DNA of 64,000 nucleotides from Prolixibacter sp. NT017 (GCF_009617875.1 NZ_BLAV01000001.1:124001-188000); one strand, 5' to 3'; numbered from the stretch's first letter, positions 17,234 through 25,788 are shown. A program made the numbers and translations. The notes: generated by a model not told the origin, from the sequence alone.

Positions 17234-18358
17234 TTATGTCGTTTTAAAACCGAACGTTTTAAGTTGTTTCATTGTTTCCGGCGAACTGTTAAGAAGCGTT
17301 ATATGGTACACCGGGAATTCGCGCCGCACCGGGTAATCGCCCCGTTGTTTCTCGAAGCTTTCCGGCGAAAGCCGTAACCGTTCATCATCTTCCCGGATGT
17401 CATACGTTTCCAGAACTGCTTCTTTTAAAATTTCTTCGGTGCTTTTTTCTATTTCGTCTATGGTAATTTCTGTCGAGGCCGGAAGTTCCACATTTTTGCA
17501 GGTCCAGTTGTCGATGCCCAGTCCGAAAAACCGACTGATGGCCTGTACACTCATCGATGTTCCATTGGCTTTCCCGTCTTTGGAGTAGCCGGCAATGTGT
17601 GGTGTGGCGATGTCGACCATCTCCAGCAATTCGCGATCGATATCGGGTTCGTTTTCCCAGCAATCGATTACGGCACCGGCAATTTGATTGGTGTTTAATG
17701 CGTTTTTCAGCGCTTCGGTCTCCACCACTTCGCCACGGCACGAGTTAATAACGAACGGTTTTTTTCCCGCTTTCGCGAAGAAGGCGTCATTGGCCAGGTG
17801 GAAGGTTTTGTCTTCACCGGTCATGTTCAGCGGTACATGCAGTGTGATAATATCGCTTTGCTCCAGAATCTCAGACAGCGAAACAAATGCTCCTTTTCCT
17901 TCAGCCCGTTCGCGGGGCGGGTCGTTCAGCAGAACTTTCATGCCGTAAGCTTTGGCAATCCGGGCTACTTTCTTACCGACATTTCCGACGCCAACAATGC
18001 CGATGGTTTTTCCGCTGAGCGCGAAATGATGTTTTTCACTGAGCACTGCCAGTGCTGATGCAATGTATTGTTCCACGGAACCCGAGTTGCATCCCGGTGC
18101 ATTGGTCCATTCAATCCCGGCCTCGCGGCAGTATTCGGTATCGATGTGATCGAAACCGATGGTGGCGGTGGCAATGAATTTTACGTTGGAACCTTCCAGC
18201 AGTTGCCGGTTACATTTGGTCCGCGTGCGGGTAATCAGCGCATCGGCATCTTTCACCACTTCGGATGTTGTCTGGCTTCCCGGTAGGTTAACCACTTCTG
18301 CAAACGGTTCCAGAGCCCCTTTGATGTAGGGTATTTTGTCGTCGATAATAATTTTCAT
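17234..18358 (-). CDS. pdxB: Erythronate-4-phosphate dehydrogenase
   Basis: PdxB oxidises 4-phosphoerythronate in pyridoxal phosphate synthesis. The 374-residue protein has the 2-hydroxyacid dehydrogenase core (GVGNVGKKVARIAKAYGM; Arg in INSCRGEVV; Glu in CWENEPDID; His in ATPHIAGYS) plus the C-terminal extension of about 90 residues that separates PdxB from SerA-like enzymes. It follows the Gfo/Idh gene by 53 bp on the same strand. Confidence 0.92.
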   Translation of the reverse strand: MKIIIDDKIPYIKGALEPFAEVVNLPGSQTTSEVVKDADALITRTRTKCNRQLLEGSNVKFIATATIGFDHIDTEYCREAGIEWTNAPGCNSGSVEQYIASALAVLSEKHHFALSGKTIGIVGVGNVGKKVARIAKAYGMKVLLNDPPRERAEGKGAFVSLSEILEQSDIITLHVPLNMTGEDKTFHLANDAFFAKAGKKPFVINSCRGEVVETEALKNALNTNQIAGAVIDCWENEPDIDRELLEMVDIATPHIAGYSKDGKANGTSMSVQAISRFFGLGIDNWTCKNVELPASTEITIDEIEKSTEEILKEAVLETYDIREDDERLRLSPESFEKQRGDYPVRREFPVYHITLLNSSPETMKQLKTFGFKTT

Positions 18359-18411
18359 CTTTGCTACACTTTCGTGTGAATAACAGGTTAATCGGGTTAC
18401 GGGTTCGCTGG

Positions 18412-19404
18412 CTATTTTCCGGAATAAAAGTTACTGACCATTTCGTCCATTACACGGCTGGTGCGGGCAGCACTTTCGCCTGTGGATGCTGCTTTTCCAT
18501 TACCGCGAAGTTCATCGACAATGGTTTGCAGCAAGTTTTGCTGAACGTGATCCGGAGCGGGGAAAGGGAATTCCTGTTTCCCGGCTGCCGTTTCGAGAAT
18601 GACAGGCGTAAACTCGAACGTCGAAAGCCGGATGTTTCCGGTACTGCCGATGATCTCGATTTCATCGAGATTCTTCTGTTCCGAAGTGGTGAAACACCAG
18701 GTGCCGCTTCCGGCTACGCCTGATTCGTGCAACCAGTTGCCCAGCACCATATCTTCAGCAGGGTACGCTCCGGCCTGGTTGAGGGCTTGTCCACGCACAT
18801 CGCGGATGGGACCAAACCAGTCGTCGAGGATATCCAATTGATGCGCTGCTAAATCGAAGAACAAACCACCGCCGGCCATCTCCGGGATGACACGCCAGGG
18901 CAGAACGCCATCTTTATATTCATCTTCATAAAACGGACGGTAAAAACGAATGTTGACCAACCGGACTTTACCAATCGCATTAGCTTCCAGCAACTCTTTC
19001 ACTTTCAAAAATCCGGGTAAACGGCGACGATAATACGCTACAAACAGTGGCATGCCGGTTTCCTTCGAAACACGGTTCATCTCTTCACATTCCTGGTGAT
19101 TGAGTGCCATGGGCTTCTCCACGTACACCGGTTTGCCGGCTTTCATGGCCTGAATGGCGTATCGGGCGTGTGTTTCGGGCGGTGTCGCCACATAAATGGC
19201 ATTCACTTCCGGATCGTTGATGAGTTGGTCGGCATCGCTATACCACTTGGACACATTATGTCGCTTCGCATAATCTTCCGCCTTTTCGGCCGAACGGCGC
19301 ATCACCGCCACCAACTTCGAGTGTTCAATTTTTTGTAGCGCCGGACCGCTTTTTACTTCCGTCACTTTTCCGCATCCAATGATTCCCCACCTGATATCTT
19401 CCAT
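18412..19404 (-). CDS. Gfo/Idh/MocA family oxidoreductase
   Basis: A 330-residue NAD(P)-dependent sugar or sugar-acid dehydrogenase. The Rossmann start is WGIIGCGKVTEVKSGPA, the family's EKPMALN motif (lysine in the active site) is near residue 96, and AGGGLFFDLAAHQLDIL holds the second catalytic region. No secretion signal. It sits between pdxB and the LarA-like gene, all on the minus strand with short gaps. Substrate cannot be read from sequence. Confidence 0.88.
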   Translation of the reverse strand: MEDIRWGIIGCGKVTEVKSGPALQKIEHSKLVAVMRRSAEKAEDYAKRHNVSKWYSDADQLINDPEVNAIYVATPPETHARYAIQAMKAGKPVYVEKPMALNHQECEEMNRVSKETGMPLFVAYYRRRLPGFLKVKELLEANAIGKVRLVNIRFYRPFYEDEYKDGVLPWRVIPEMAGGGLFFDLAAHQLDILDDWFGPIRDVRGQALNQAGAYPAEDMVLGNWLHESGVAGSGTWCFTTSEQKNLDEIEIIGSTGNIRLSTFEFTPVILETAAGKQEFPFPAPDHVQQNLLQTIVDELRGNGKAASTGESAARTSRVMDEMVSNFYSGK

Positions 19405-19437
19405 GAAAATGAAAAATTTTAGTCTGGCAATTTATGA

Positions 19438-20724
19438 TTAATCCCTGAACCGGTCTTTGTGAGCCCACAGGCCCAGCGCCGGATTGGGGACGTAAAATAT
19501 CTCTTCGCCGTTAGGCAATTGGTTCCACCCGTCTTTTAACTGATGCGGATCATAAACCTGCATCACTTCGTCGAGGGCTTTGTATTGAAATCCTACGCTT
19601 TCAATCTCTTCCTGTGTCAGGTTTTCTTCATTAGTGCCCGGGCAGTAAGTTATCGTGAAGCGTCCTTCTGAGCTACCGTGAATGAGGTGCGCTGCAGCGC
19701 TCAGATTATTCTTCAGTTCAGCGTTTTTCTCCACCATTTCCAACGTGTGTGGCGTTCCGTGATAGCCGTATTTCCGGATCAGTTTGTCGATTTCCGGATC
19801 TTCACCGAACTCCTTCAAGGCCGGAGCCAGAATAATCAACTCTGCATCGTCGGCCAGTGCCATCCGGGTACGGTAAATGGCTTTGTTACCCAGCCAGGTC
19901 GATTTGAACTCGGTGGGATCGAGATAAACGACCGCCTTTTTTATGGGCTTCTCCACCATTTCAAAATTCACCTTCACCGAAAGGGCAGCCGCCTTGTCGA
20001 ATGCTTCAAAGTCGTCGCCGATAAACAGGCCTCGAACTTTCAATTTGCCATCACCGCCGGCTTCCACCACAGTCAGAACGTAAAGGATGGGCAATTCGGA
20101 TGCGACTTTTTCGCTGGCGTAATTAAACACACGGCGTACCGGCGTGTCGGAGCGGCCCATCATTTTTTCCATGCCGTACACCGCACCGAGGAAGTGGCTT
20201 TTGTTAATGCCTTCCGAACCGCCTGTTCCAACGAAGATGTTCTTATTGTAGTTGGCCATGCCCACCACTTCGTGCGGAACAACCTGCCCGATGGAGAGAA
20301 TCAAATCGTGGCCGCCGTCGCGCAATAGTTTGTTGACTTGCACCGGCCATGGATAGTCGATGGCCCCTTTGGAAACTTCTTTCACATATTCACCAGGGAC
20401 TTCGCCCAAGGTAACCACGTCGTTCCGCCAGTCGTGCTCGCGAAATAGTTTCATTGGTGTCTGCCCGAACATGTGATGTATCTGTTCTTCCGTCATGGGA
20501 CTATGTGTTCCCAAAGCCGGAAGTATATCAGTGAGTTTGTCGCCATAATATTGCCAGGCAAATTCGGTCAACTCACCGGCGTGCGAAGGGTATCGGGTAT
20601 AGTCCGGCGGAATAGCCAGCACTTTGCTGACGTCCCCCAGTTTATCGAGGGCCGTAAACAGGCCTTCCTGCAGGTCGACTGCACTTAACTCCTGTTCGGG
20701 CGATCCTGTTTCGTAGTAAATCAT
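19438..20724 (-). CDS. LarA-family nickel-dependent hydroxyacid racemase/epimerase, divergent
   Basis: The 428-residue protein matches the LarA superfamily (DUF2088 N-terminal domain): PPDYTRYP at 39-46, ALGTHSPMT with H74, VVPHEV with H151, NYNKNIFVG with K161, and NKSHF with H177. These correspond to the histidines and the lysine that hold the nickel-pincer cofactor in lactate racemase. The family is known to include epimerases of other 2-hydroxy acids, including aldonates. Setting among sugar-acid genes suggests such a role here, by inference. LarB, LarC and LarE, which make the cofactor, are not in the window. Confidence 0.82.
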   Translation of the reverse strand: MIYYETGSPEQELSAVDLQEGLFTALDKLGDVSKVLAIPPDYTRYPSHAGELTEFAWQYYGDKLTDILPALGTHSPMTEEQIHHMFGQTPMKLFREHDWRNDVVTLGEVPGEYVKEVSKGAIDYPWPVQVNKLLRDGGHDLILSIGQVVPHEVVGMANYNKNIFVGTGGSEGINKSHFLGAVYGMEKMMGRSDTPVRRVFNYASEKVASELPILYVLTVVEAGGDGKLKVRGLFIGDDFEAFDKAAALSVKVNFEMVEKPIKKAVVYLDPTEFKSTWLGNKAIYRTRMALADDAELIILAPALKEFGEDPEIDKLIRKYGYHGTPHTLEMVEKNAELKNNLSAAAHLIHGSSEGRFTITYCPGTNEENLTQEEIESVGFQYKALDEVMQVYDPHQLKDGWNQLPNGEEIFYVPNPALGLWAHKDRFRD

Positions 20725-20735
20725 GTTTTTTGTTT

Positions 20736-20767
20736 AAGGCTCAGGCGGAGGCAAAGGCAAAAGAAAA
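20736..20767 (+). repeat. Left inverted repeat of S23 cassette
   Basis: A 32-bp purine-rich sequence built on AGGC steps and ending AAGGCAAAAGAAAA. It matches the reverse complement of 21198-21229 at 27 of 32 positions. It begins 11 bp before the larA-like start codon. Confidence 0.82.
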
Positions 20768-20789
20768 AGCAATGCCGGGCCGGAGTAAA

Positions 20790-21164
20790 TTATTTTTCCA
20801 AGGAAAAAATCAAAGCATTAATTTCTTCGATTGCTTCTTTGTAACGTTTAACCAAATTTTCTGATATTTCGGAATTCAGATATTGCTGAGATTCAGCTAC
20901 CAGAATCTGACTCATCGATTCGTAGGCACTTCCTCTGGCAATCTTGTAAAAACGGGTTTTATCTTTGGGTTCGTAACGTCCGTAACCTTCAGCTAAATTG
21001 TGAACCACAGAATTGGCGGCCCGTTTTAAATCATCTGTCAAAGCAAATCGCTCATCTGCCGGGAAATGTTTGATTGTTTGGTAAACTTCGACTAACAAGG
21101 CAAAGGCTTTCTGCCAAACGGGCATGTCTCTGAAATCGTTGTATTTCTTTTCTCTATAGCTCAT
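20790..21164 (-). CDS. Four-helix-bundle protein (S23 / 23S rRNA intervening-sequence protein family)
   Basis: A 124-residue helical protein with the family's conserved FPADERFALTDDLKRAA, SVVHNLAEGYGR and KIARGSAYES blocks. Homologues occur inside 23S rRNA intervening sequences and as free genes, and the fold is shared with the Avd accessory protein of diversity-generating retroelements. Its function is not known. Here it is not in an rRNA gene: with its two flanking inverted repeats it fills almost all of the 512-bp gap between the sugar kinase and the larA-like gene. No reverse transcriptase or variable repeat is nearby. Confidence 0.88.
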   Translation of the reverse strand: MSYREKKYNDFRDMPVWQKAFALLVEVYQTIKHFPADERFALTDDLKRAANSVVHNLAEGYGRYEPKDKTRFYKIARGSAYESMSQILVAESQQYLNSEISENLVKRYKEAIEEINALIFSLEK

Positions 21165-21197
21165 CTCATATTTGGTAAAATCGATTTGCCATGATTC

Positions 21198-21229
21198 TTT
21201 TCTTTTGCCTTCGCCTGTGCCTTCGCCTT
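21198..21229 (-). repeat. Right inverted repeat of S23 cassette
   Basis: On the minus strand it reads AAGGCGAAGGC, then CAGGCGAAGGC and AAAAGAAAA. It is 27/32 identical to the left repeat in inverted orientation and ends 7 bp before the stop of the kinase gene. Confidence 0.82.
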
Positions 21230-21236
21230 TTTTATC

Positions 21237-22316
21237 TTATCTCTTTACTCTTGCATTTCCTTCCCAGATGCTCCAAACCATTTCCTCATCGGCGGGTTGA
21301 GCATAATCTGTCAGGAACGTAGTGGCCAGCGCACCGGTAGCCCAACCAAATTGTGGCCATTTTTCAGCTTCCCAGCCTTTCAGGATACCATACAACAAAC
21401 CACCAACAAAACCGTCACCACCACCGATGCGGTCGAGTACGTTGATTTTTCGAGGCTCGATGACTTGCCATTCTGCTCCGGCCAGCATGACAGCTCCCCA
21501 CAAGTGCTCGTTCGTACTGACGACCTGGCGCAATGTTGTGGCAAATACTGATGCATTAGGGAATGATTTCTTCACGTTCGTGATGAGGCCTTTGAAACCT
21601 TCAATCTCGGCTTCGATGCCTTTTCCACCGGCTTCCGGACCTTCAATCCCAAAACACAACTGAAAATCTTCTTCATTCCCGATAAGGATATCGGCAACTG
21701 ATGCTATTTCGGTAAAGTTCTTGCGCAACTCTTCGGCACGGCCTTTCCAGAATGAAGCACGGTAGTTCAGGTCGAAGGAGATGCGGGTTCCGTGTTTTTT
21801 TGCGGTGCGGGCAATCTCAAGACAAAACGTACTTGTTTCAGGCGAAAGGGCTGCTATCAATCCCGATAGGTGAACGATTTGGACGCCTTCTTCACCGAAA
21901 ATACGTTCCAAATCAAAATCTTTTACGTTGAGAGTCCGGCCAACTTCACCGGCACGGTCGTTTTGAACGCGTGGTCCGCGGGAGCCAAAGCCACTGTCGG
22001 CAATATTGAACTGGTGACGGTAACCCCATGGATCGCCTTGCGGAACTTCCGGTCCTTCGTAATCCATGTGGCGGCTTTTCAGATTGCTTTTGATGAATTT
22101 CGCAACCGGACTTCCCTTCACGAAAGTGGTCAGCACTTTGACCGGCATTCCAAGATAGGAAGCAATACTGGCCACATTGGTTTCGGCACTGGTCGCCTGC
22201 ATCTCGAAAAGATTACTGCTGTGGACAGGCTGTCCGTTTACCGGCGTAATGCGTACGCCCATGCTGGTGGGCACCAACAACGAATATTGACAATTTTGTT
22301 TGAGTTGAAGATCCAT
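21237..22316 (-). CDS. PfkB-family sugar kinase, probable 2-keto-3-deoxygluconate kinase
   Basis: A 359-residue ribokinase-family kinase. The signature DRIGGGDGFVGGLLYG near the C-terminus carries the catalytic aspartate and anion hole; SFDLNYRASFWKG and NEEDFQLCFGIEG match KdgK-type kinases. A second KdgK-like kinase is encoded at 27246-28283, so the two may differ in substrate or regulation. It is the third gene of the minus-strand lacI-uxuB-kinase operon. Which sugar acid it phosphorylates cannot be settled from sequence. Confidence 0.8.
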   Translation of the reverse strand: MDLQLKQNCQYSLLVPTSMGVRITPVNGQPVHSSNLFEMQATSAETNVASIASYLGMPVKVLTTFVKGSPVAKFIKSNLKSRHMDYEGPEVPQGDPWGYRHQFNIADSGFGSRGPRVQNDRAGEVGRTLNVKDFDLERIFGEEGVQIVHLSGLIAALSPETSTFCLEIARTAKKHGTRISFDLNYRASFWKGRAEELRKNFTEIASVADILIGNEEDFQLCFGIEGPEAGGKGIEAEIEGFKGLITNVKKSFPNASVFATTLRQVVSTNEHLWGAVMLAGAEWQVIEPRKINVLDRIGGGDGFVGGLLYGILKGWEAEKWPQFGWATGALATTFLTDYAQPADEEMVWSIWEGNARVKR

Positions 22317-22367
22317 TTTACTATTTCTTTTTTACTGATTTTCCTGAATAGGTGAGTTCAATTTTTC

Positions 22368-23219
22368 TTAAACTCCGCTGTAGGCGTTGAAACCTCCGTC
22401 AACCGGGATAACGACACCCGTAACAAATGATGAGAGGTTAGAAAGAAGCATCAGAACGGTTCCTTGCAAATCTTCCGGTTCACCGAATTTACCCATCGGA
22501 GTGTTGTCAACGATTTTCTGTCCTCGCTTGGAGTAATTGCCGGTTTTTTCGTCCAACACCAGGAAGCGGTTTTGCTCAGTGATAAAAAAGCCGGGTGCAA
22601 CGGCATTAACCCGGATACCGACTTTGGCCATGTGCACTGCCAGCCATTCGGTGAAATTATTAATCGAAGCTTTAGCTGCCGAATAGGCCGGTATCTTCGT
22701 TAATGGATGGTAGGCATTCATGGAAGAAACGTTCAGCACTACACCGGTTTTCTTATCCAACATGTCGCGGGTAAAAACCATGGTTGGTAACACTGTCCCT
22801 TTGAAGTTGAGGTCGAAAACATTGTCGAATCCTTCCATTTCCAATCCGTAGAAAGTCGATTGAAGGTCGTCCAGATCGGACTCCTGCATTTGTTCTACGC
22901 CGGTCGTCGCTTTCGGCGAGTTTCCTCCTGCATTATTGACGAGAATATCGATGGGGCCGAGTTGCTCGTAAATCGCTTGATGGGCTTGTTCCAACTGGGC
23001 TTTGTCCAGCACGTCGCCTTTGATCCAGATGACCGTTCCTCCGGTTTCCCGGGAAATCTCTTCAGCAACCTGTTTTCCTTTTTCTTCACCACGTGAAACA
23101 ATCGCAACCTTTGCCCCAACAGTTGCCAGGGCTGATACAATTGCTTTTCCAATAACTCCGGCTCCACCAGTTACAACACATACTTTCCCGTTAAGGTCGT
23201 CGAACGTAAAGTTTTTCAT
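22368..23219 (-). CDS. uxuB: SDR-family D-mannonate (fructuronate) oxidoreductase
   Basis: Short-chain dehydrogenase, 283 aa. The cofactor motif TGGAGVIG, NNAGGNSPKAT, catalytic Ser in VSSMNAYH and YSAAK (Tyr-Lys) are present. The long NNAGG insertion with two acidic runs and the end VDGGFNAYSGV match the SDR type of fructuronate/mannonate oxidoreductase rather than the E. coli long-chain UxuB. It would reduce fructuronate to mannonate. No mannonate dehydratase (uxuA) is in the window. It follows lacI by 39 bp and precedes the kinase by 51 bp. Confidence 0.85.
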   Translation of the reverse strand: MKNFTFDDLNGKVCVVTGGAGVIGKAIVSALATVGAKVAIVSRGEEKGKQVAEEISRETGGTVIWIKGDVLDKAQLEQAHQAIYEQLGPIDILVNNAGGNSPKATTGVEQMQESDLDDLQSTFYGLEMEGFDNVFDLNFKGTVLPTMVFTRDMLDKKTGVVLNVSSMNAYHPLTKIPAYSAAKASINNFTEWLAVHMAKVGIRVNAVAPGFFITEQNRFLVLDEKTGNYSKRGQKIVDNTPMGKFGEPEDLQGTVLMLLSNLSSFVTGVVIPVDGGFNAYSGV

Positions 23220-23258
23220 GGATCAAATATCTTGTAGATTTAGTTTTTCTATTTCAGA

Positions 23259-24299
23259 TTATTTGGCACTGTAGTAGTCCAGATTTTCTCTTGTAATAAT
23301 ATCGATGGACGTGAAATGCTCTTTCTCCACCGGCTGTTTTCTCAACACGTGATCGAACAGCGCATTCAGTGCGTTGTAGCCCTGTTCCTCCGGGTTCTGG
23401 CAAATAAGAAAATCGATGGCGTCTTTCTTCAGCATTTTCACGTTGGGCGGAATCAGGTCGTAGCCTAAAATTCGGGGATGAAGCCCCCGTTTTGAAAAAT
23501 ACTCAGCCACAATGTGAACCCGTGAATTGGTTACATAAACACAATCGATTTTTTCGGGAGCCAATCCTTTGGTAGCTATCTGCTGTTTCAGTTCGGCTTC
23601 GCTTTCCTGAATTTCCATCTTAATGATTTTCTGCTGAATGGATTTCTCTTTGAAATAGTCAAAGAATCCTTGTTCGCGCTGATGGAGGTGGTTTTGATTA
23701 TCCAGTTCACGACCGATATGAATCAACAGAAACACGCGTCCTTCCGGCAAACCGTAATTTAATAGCTTAGCCGCCAGGTATCCGCTCTGGAAAGAGTTCT
23801 GTCCGATGTAACTTATCGGATGCGTCTCTTTCAGATTGGAATCGATATAAACATAAGGAATGTCTAATGCATCCAATGTTGAGGTGAATAATTTTGCCTC
23901 CCGGCTGATCCAAGGAGCCAGTAAAACACCGGCCGGCGGATTCTCCAAAATATCGACCGTCTTTTCATTAAATGAAGCGGAACCATCGGTATCAAACAGG
24001 TATAAATCCAATTTTACACCAAATTGGGCCAGCTCTTCTGCTGCCCGGTCAATTCCGGAAAGCGGACGGGTCCAATAGGATTCTTTGGTTGGTGCTTTGG
24101 GGAGCAGCACGGCGAATGAGGTTTCTTTTTTGGAAGCTAATGAACTGGCCAAAAAATTGGGGCGGTAGTCCAGATCATTAATGATGGACAGTATTTTTTC
24201 TTTGGTCGCGGCCGAAACTTCACCACGGTTGTGTAACACCCGGTCAACTGTACCGATCGATACACCTGCTTTTTCCGCGATGTCTTTTATACGGATTAT
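23259..24299 (-). CDS. LacI-family regulator, probable hexuronate repressor, non-standard start
   Basis: The DNA-binding helix-turn-helix IRIKDIAEKAGVSIGTVDRV is followed by LHNRGEVSAATKEKI, the hinge and a periplasmic-binding-like effector domain. The first standard start codon is a GTG at 24239, which would cut away the helix-turn-helix. The frame is open back to a TAA at 24330-24332 and contains no ATG, GTG or TTG before that GTG. ATA at 24297-24299 has an AGGA seven bases upstream and gives the family's normal N-terminus (346 aa), so I place the start there. It heads a minus-strand operon and stands between operator sites. Confidence 0.75.
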   Translation of the reverse strand: MIRIKDIAEKAGVSIGTVDRVLHNRGEVSAATKEKILSIINDLDYRPNFLASSLASKKETSFAVLLPKAPTKESYWTRPLSGIDRAAEELAQFGVKLDLYLFDTDGSASFNEKTVDILENPPAGVLLAPWISREAKLFTSTLDALDIPYVYIDSNLKETHPISYIGQNSFQSGYLAAKLLNYGLPEGRVFLLIHIGRELDNQNHLHQREQGFFDYFKEKSIQQKIIKMEIQESEAELKQQIATKGLAPEKIDCVYVTNSRVHIVAEYFSKRGLHPRILGYDLIPPNVKMLKKDAIDFLICQNPEEQGYNALNALFDHVLRKQPVEKEHFTSIDIITRENLDYYSAK

Positions 24300-24381
24300 T
24301 TTTCGTTCCTGTTTGATAAGGCAAAATTTTTAAGGTTCAATGTTCAGTTCAACAAACAAATCTATGAAAAAAAAGATTTGT

Positions 24382-24395
24382 CGTGTACGATAACG
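24382..24395. promoter_or_regulatory. Weak hexuronate operator upstream of lacI
   Basis: CGTGTACGATAACG matches CGTGTnCGnACACG at the fixed positions except two adjacent ones. A -7-like TAGATTTG (minus strand, 24357-24364) lies just downstream, so it may mediate autoregulation. Confidence 0.5.
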
Positions 24396-24445
24396 GCAAA
24401 AAACTATTTTAAAACATAAAAGAGCGATCTATTGGGTTTTTAAGT

Positions 24446-24475
24446 TTTGTGTTCAGGAAAAAGTTACTACTTTCG
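24446..24475 (+). promoter_or_regulatory. Promoter of the uxaE operon
   Basis: TTTG at 24446-24449, an 18-bp spacer and TACTTTCG at 24468-24475 (seven of eight to TAnnTTTG). The operator at 24474 overlaps its -7 box. Confidence 0.6.
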
Positions 24476-24487
24476 TGAACGAACACG
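24474..24487. promoter_or_regulatory. Hexuronate operator, uxaE operon
   Basis: CGTGAACGAACACG fits the CGTGTnCGnACACG pattern with one fixed-position change. It overlaps the -7 box and the expected transcription start of the uxaE operon, a position where binding would block initiation. Confidence 0.72.
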
Positions 24488-24528
24488 GAAAACATGTGTG
24501 AGTAAATTCTGTTGAAAATAAGCTGATT

Positions 24529-25776
24529 ATGAAACTTGGAAAATATAGCTTTGGTATCGGTGATCGGTTCGCCAGAGAAGGTGAGGCACAGCTTCGGGCC
24601 ATCATGAAAGCTCAAAAAGCAGGCATCGATATCAGTCCGGTTTGGAACAAGTCCAACCGCGAACATACCATCGTTCATTCGAAACCGGAAGATACCCGGA
24701 ACGAAGCTGATGCAGCTGTGGCAGCTTTGGGGTATCAGGGAGCCTATTTTGTCGATGCCGACCATATTGGCCTGGGAAACGTTGAGGGATTTCTTGAATC
24801 GTCCAACTTTTTCACACTGGATGTGGCTGCTTTTATTGGCAAGGCCTCTTCCGCTGATGATGTGGATGATTTTCTGGATGCCTGCGAAAAGTATAAAGGT
24901 GAATGGCAAATTCCCGGCATTGATTCTCCGTTCAAAGTGGACGAAGAGTTTTTGAGGGAAATGGCCGACCGTTTCCTGGCAGCTATAGCTGAAGCAGGAA
25001 ATATTTATCGGTTCATCAAAGCACGGAAAAAGGATCACGACTTCATTACCGAAGTTTCGATGGATGAGGTGGAAGCTCCGCAGACACCTATCGAGATGTT
25101 TTTCATCCTGAAAATGATTGCTGACGAGGGTATCCCCGTGCAAACGATTGCCCCGAAGTTCACCGGGCGTTTTAATAAAGGTGTCGATTATGTCGGCGAT
25201 GTGAAGCAGTTTGCCCGCGAGTTTGAAGAAGACATTCTGGTTATCGACTTTTCCGTGAAGGAGTTCGGTCTTCCGGAAACGTTGAAATTGAGCGTGCATT
25301 CCGGATCGGATAAGTTTTCCATTTATCCGGTGATGGCCGAAATTATTCGTAAATATGATAAAGGTCTTCACGTAAAAACGGCTGGTACTACCTGGCTTGA
25401 GGAAGTGATTGGCCTGGCGCTGGCTGGCGGTGAAGCACTGGAACTGGCCAGGAATATTTATAAAAAGGCGCTGAAGCGGAAAGACGAACTGTGTGCGCCA
25501 TATGCCGATGTAATTGATATTGACGATCAACTGCTGCCATCGGTTTCCGATGTGGATAGCTGGACGAGCGAGCAGTATGCGAATGCGTTACGTCATATTC
25601 CCGGTCATCCGGAATACAATCCTGGTTTCCGTCAGTTAATTCATGTTGGGTACAAGATTGCCGCTGAATATGGCGAAACGTATACTTCGCTGATTGAAAG
25701 GAATAAAGAGCTGGTTGGAAGTTGTGTGGAGGAAAACCTGTTTGACCGCCACCTGAAGAGACTGTTTAATTTGTAA
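24529..25776 (+). CDS. uxaE: Tagaturonate/fructuronate epimerase family protein
   Basis: A 415-residue cytoplasmic protein of the UxaE family, known from Thermotoga to interconvert D-tagaturonate and D-fructuronate. Conserved blocks seen include KYSFGIGDRF at the start, VDADHIGL with Asp/His residues suitable for metal binding, APKFTGRFNKGVDYVGD, SVHSGSDKFSIYP and KTAGTTWLEE. It is the first gene of the seven-gene operon and would join the galacturonate and glucuronate branches, so either substrate could be routed via UxaB/UxaA. The downstream uxaC start is 12 bp away. Confidence 0.85.
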   Translation: MKLGKYSFGIGDRFAREGEAQLRAIMKAQKAGIDISPVWNKSNREHTIVHSKPEDTRNEADAAVAALGYQGAYFVDADHIGLGNVEGFLESSNFFTLDVAAFIGKASSADDVDDFLDACEKYKGEWQIPGIDSPFKVDEEFLREMADRFLAAIAEAGNIYRFIKARKKDHDFITEVSMDEVEAPQTPIEMFFILKMIADEGIPVQTIAPKFTGRFNKGVDYVGDVKQFAREFEEDILVIDFSVKEFGLPETLKLSVHSGSDKFSIYPVMAEIIRKYDKGLHVKTAGTTWLEEVIGLALAGGEALELARNIYKKALKRKDELCAPYADVIDIDDQLLPSVSDVDSWTSEQYANALRHIPGHPEYNPGFRQLIHVGYKIAAEYGETYTSLIERNKELVGSCVEENLFDRHLKRLFNL

Positions 25777-25788
25777 AAGGATAGATAG

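Noticed and set aside
20790..21164. Diversity-generating retroelement
   Set aside because: The S23 protein shares its fold with Avd, but there is no reverse transcriptase, template repeat or variable repeat near it.
20736..21229. Intervening sequence in a 23S rRNA gene
   Set aside because: The S23-type gene is not within an rRNA gene; its neighbours are protein genes.
24409..25530. Open frame of 373 codons antisense to uxaE
   Set aside because: It is a shadow of a well-supported gene and has no family signature.
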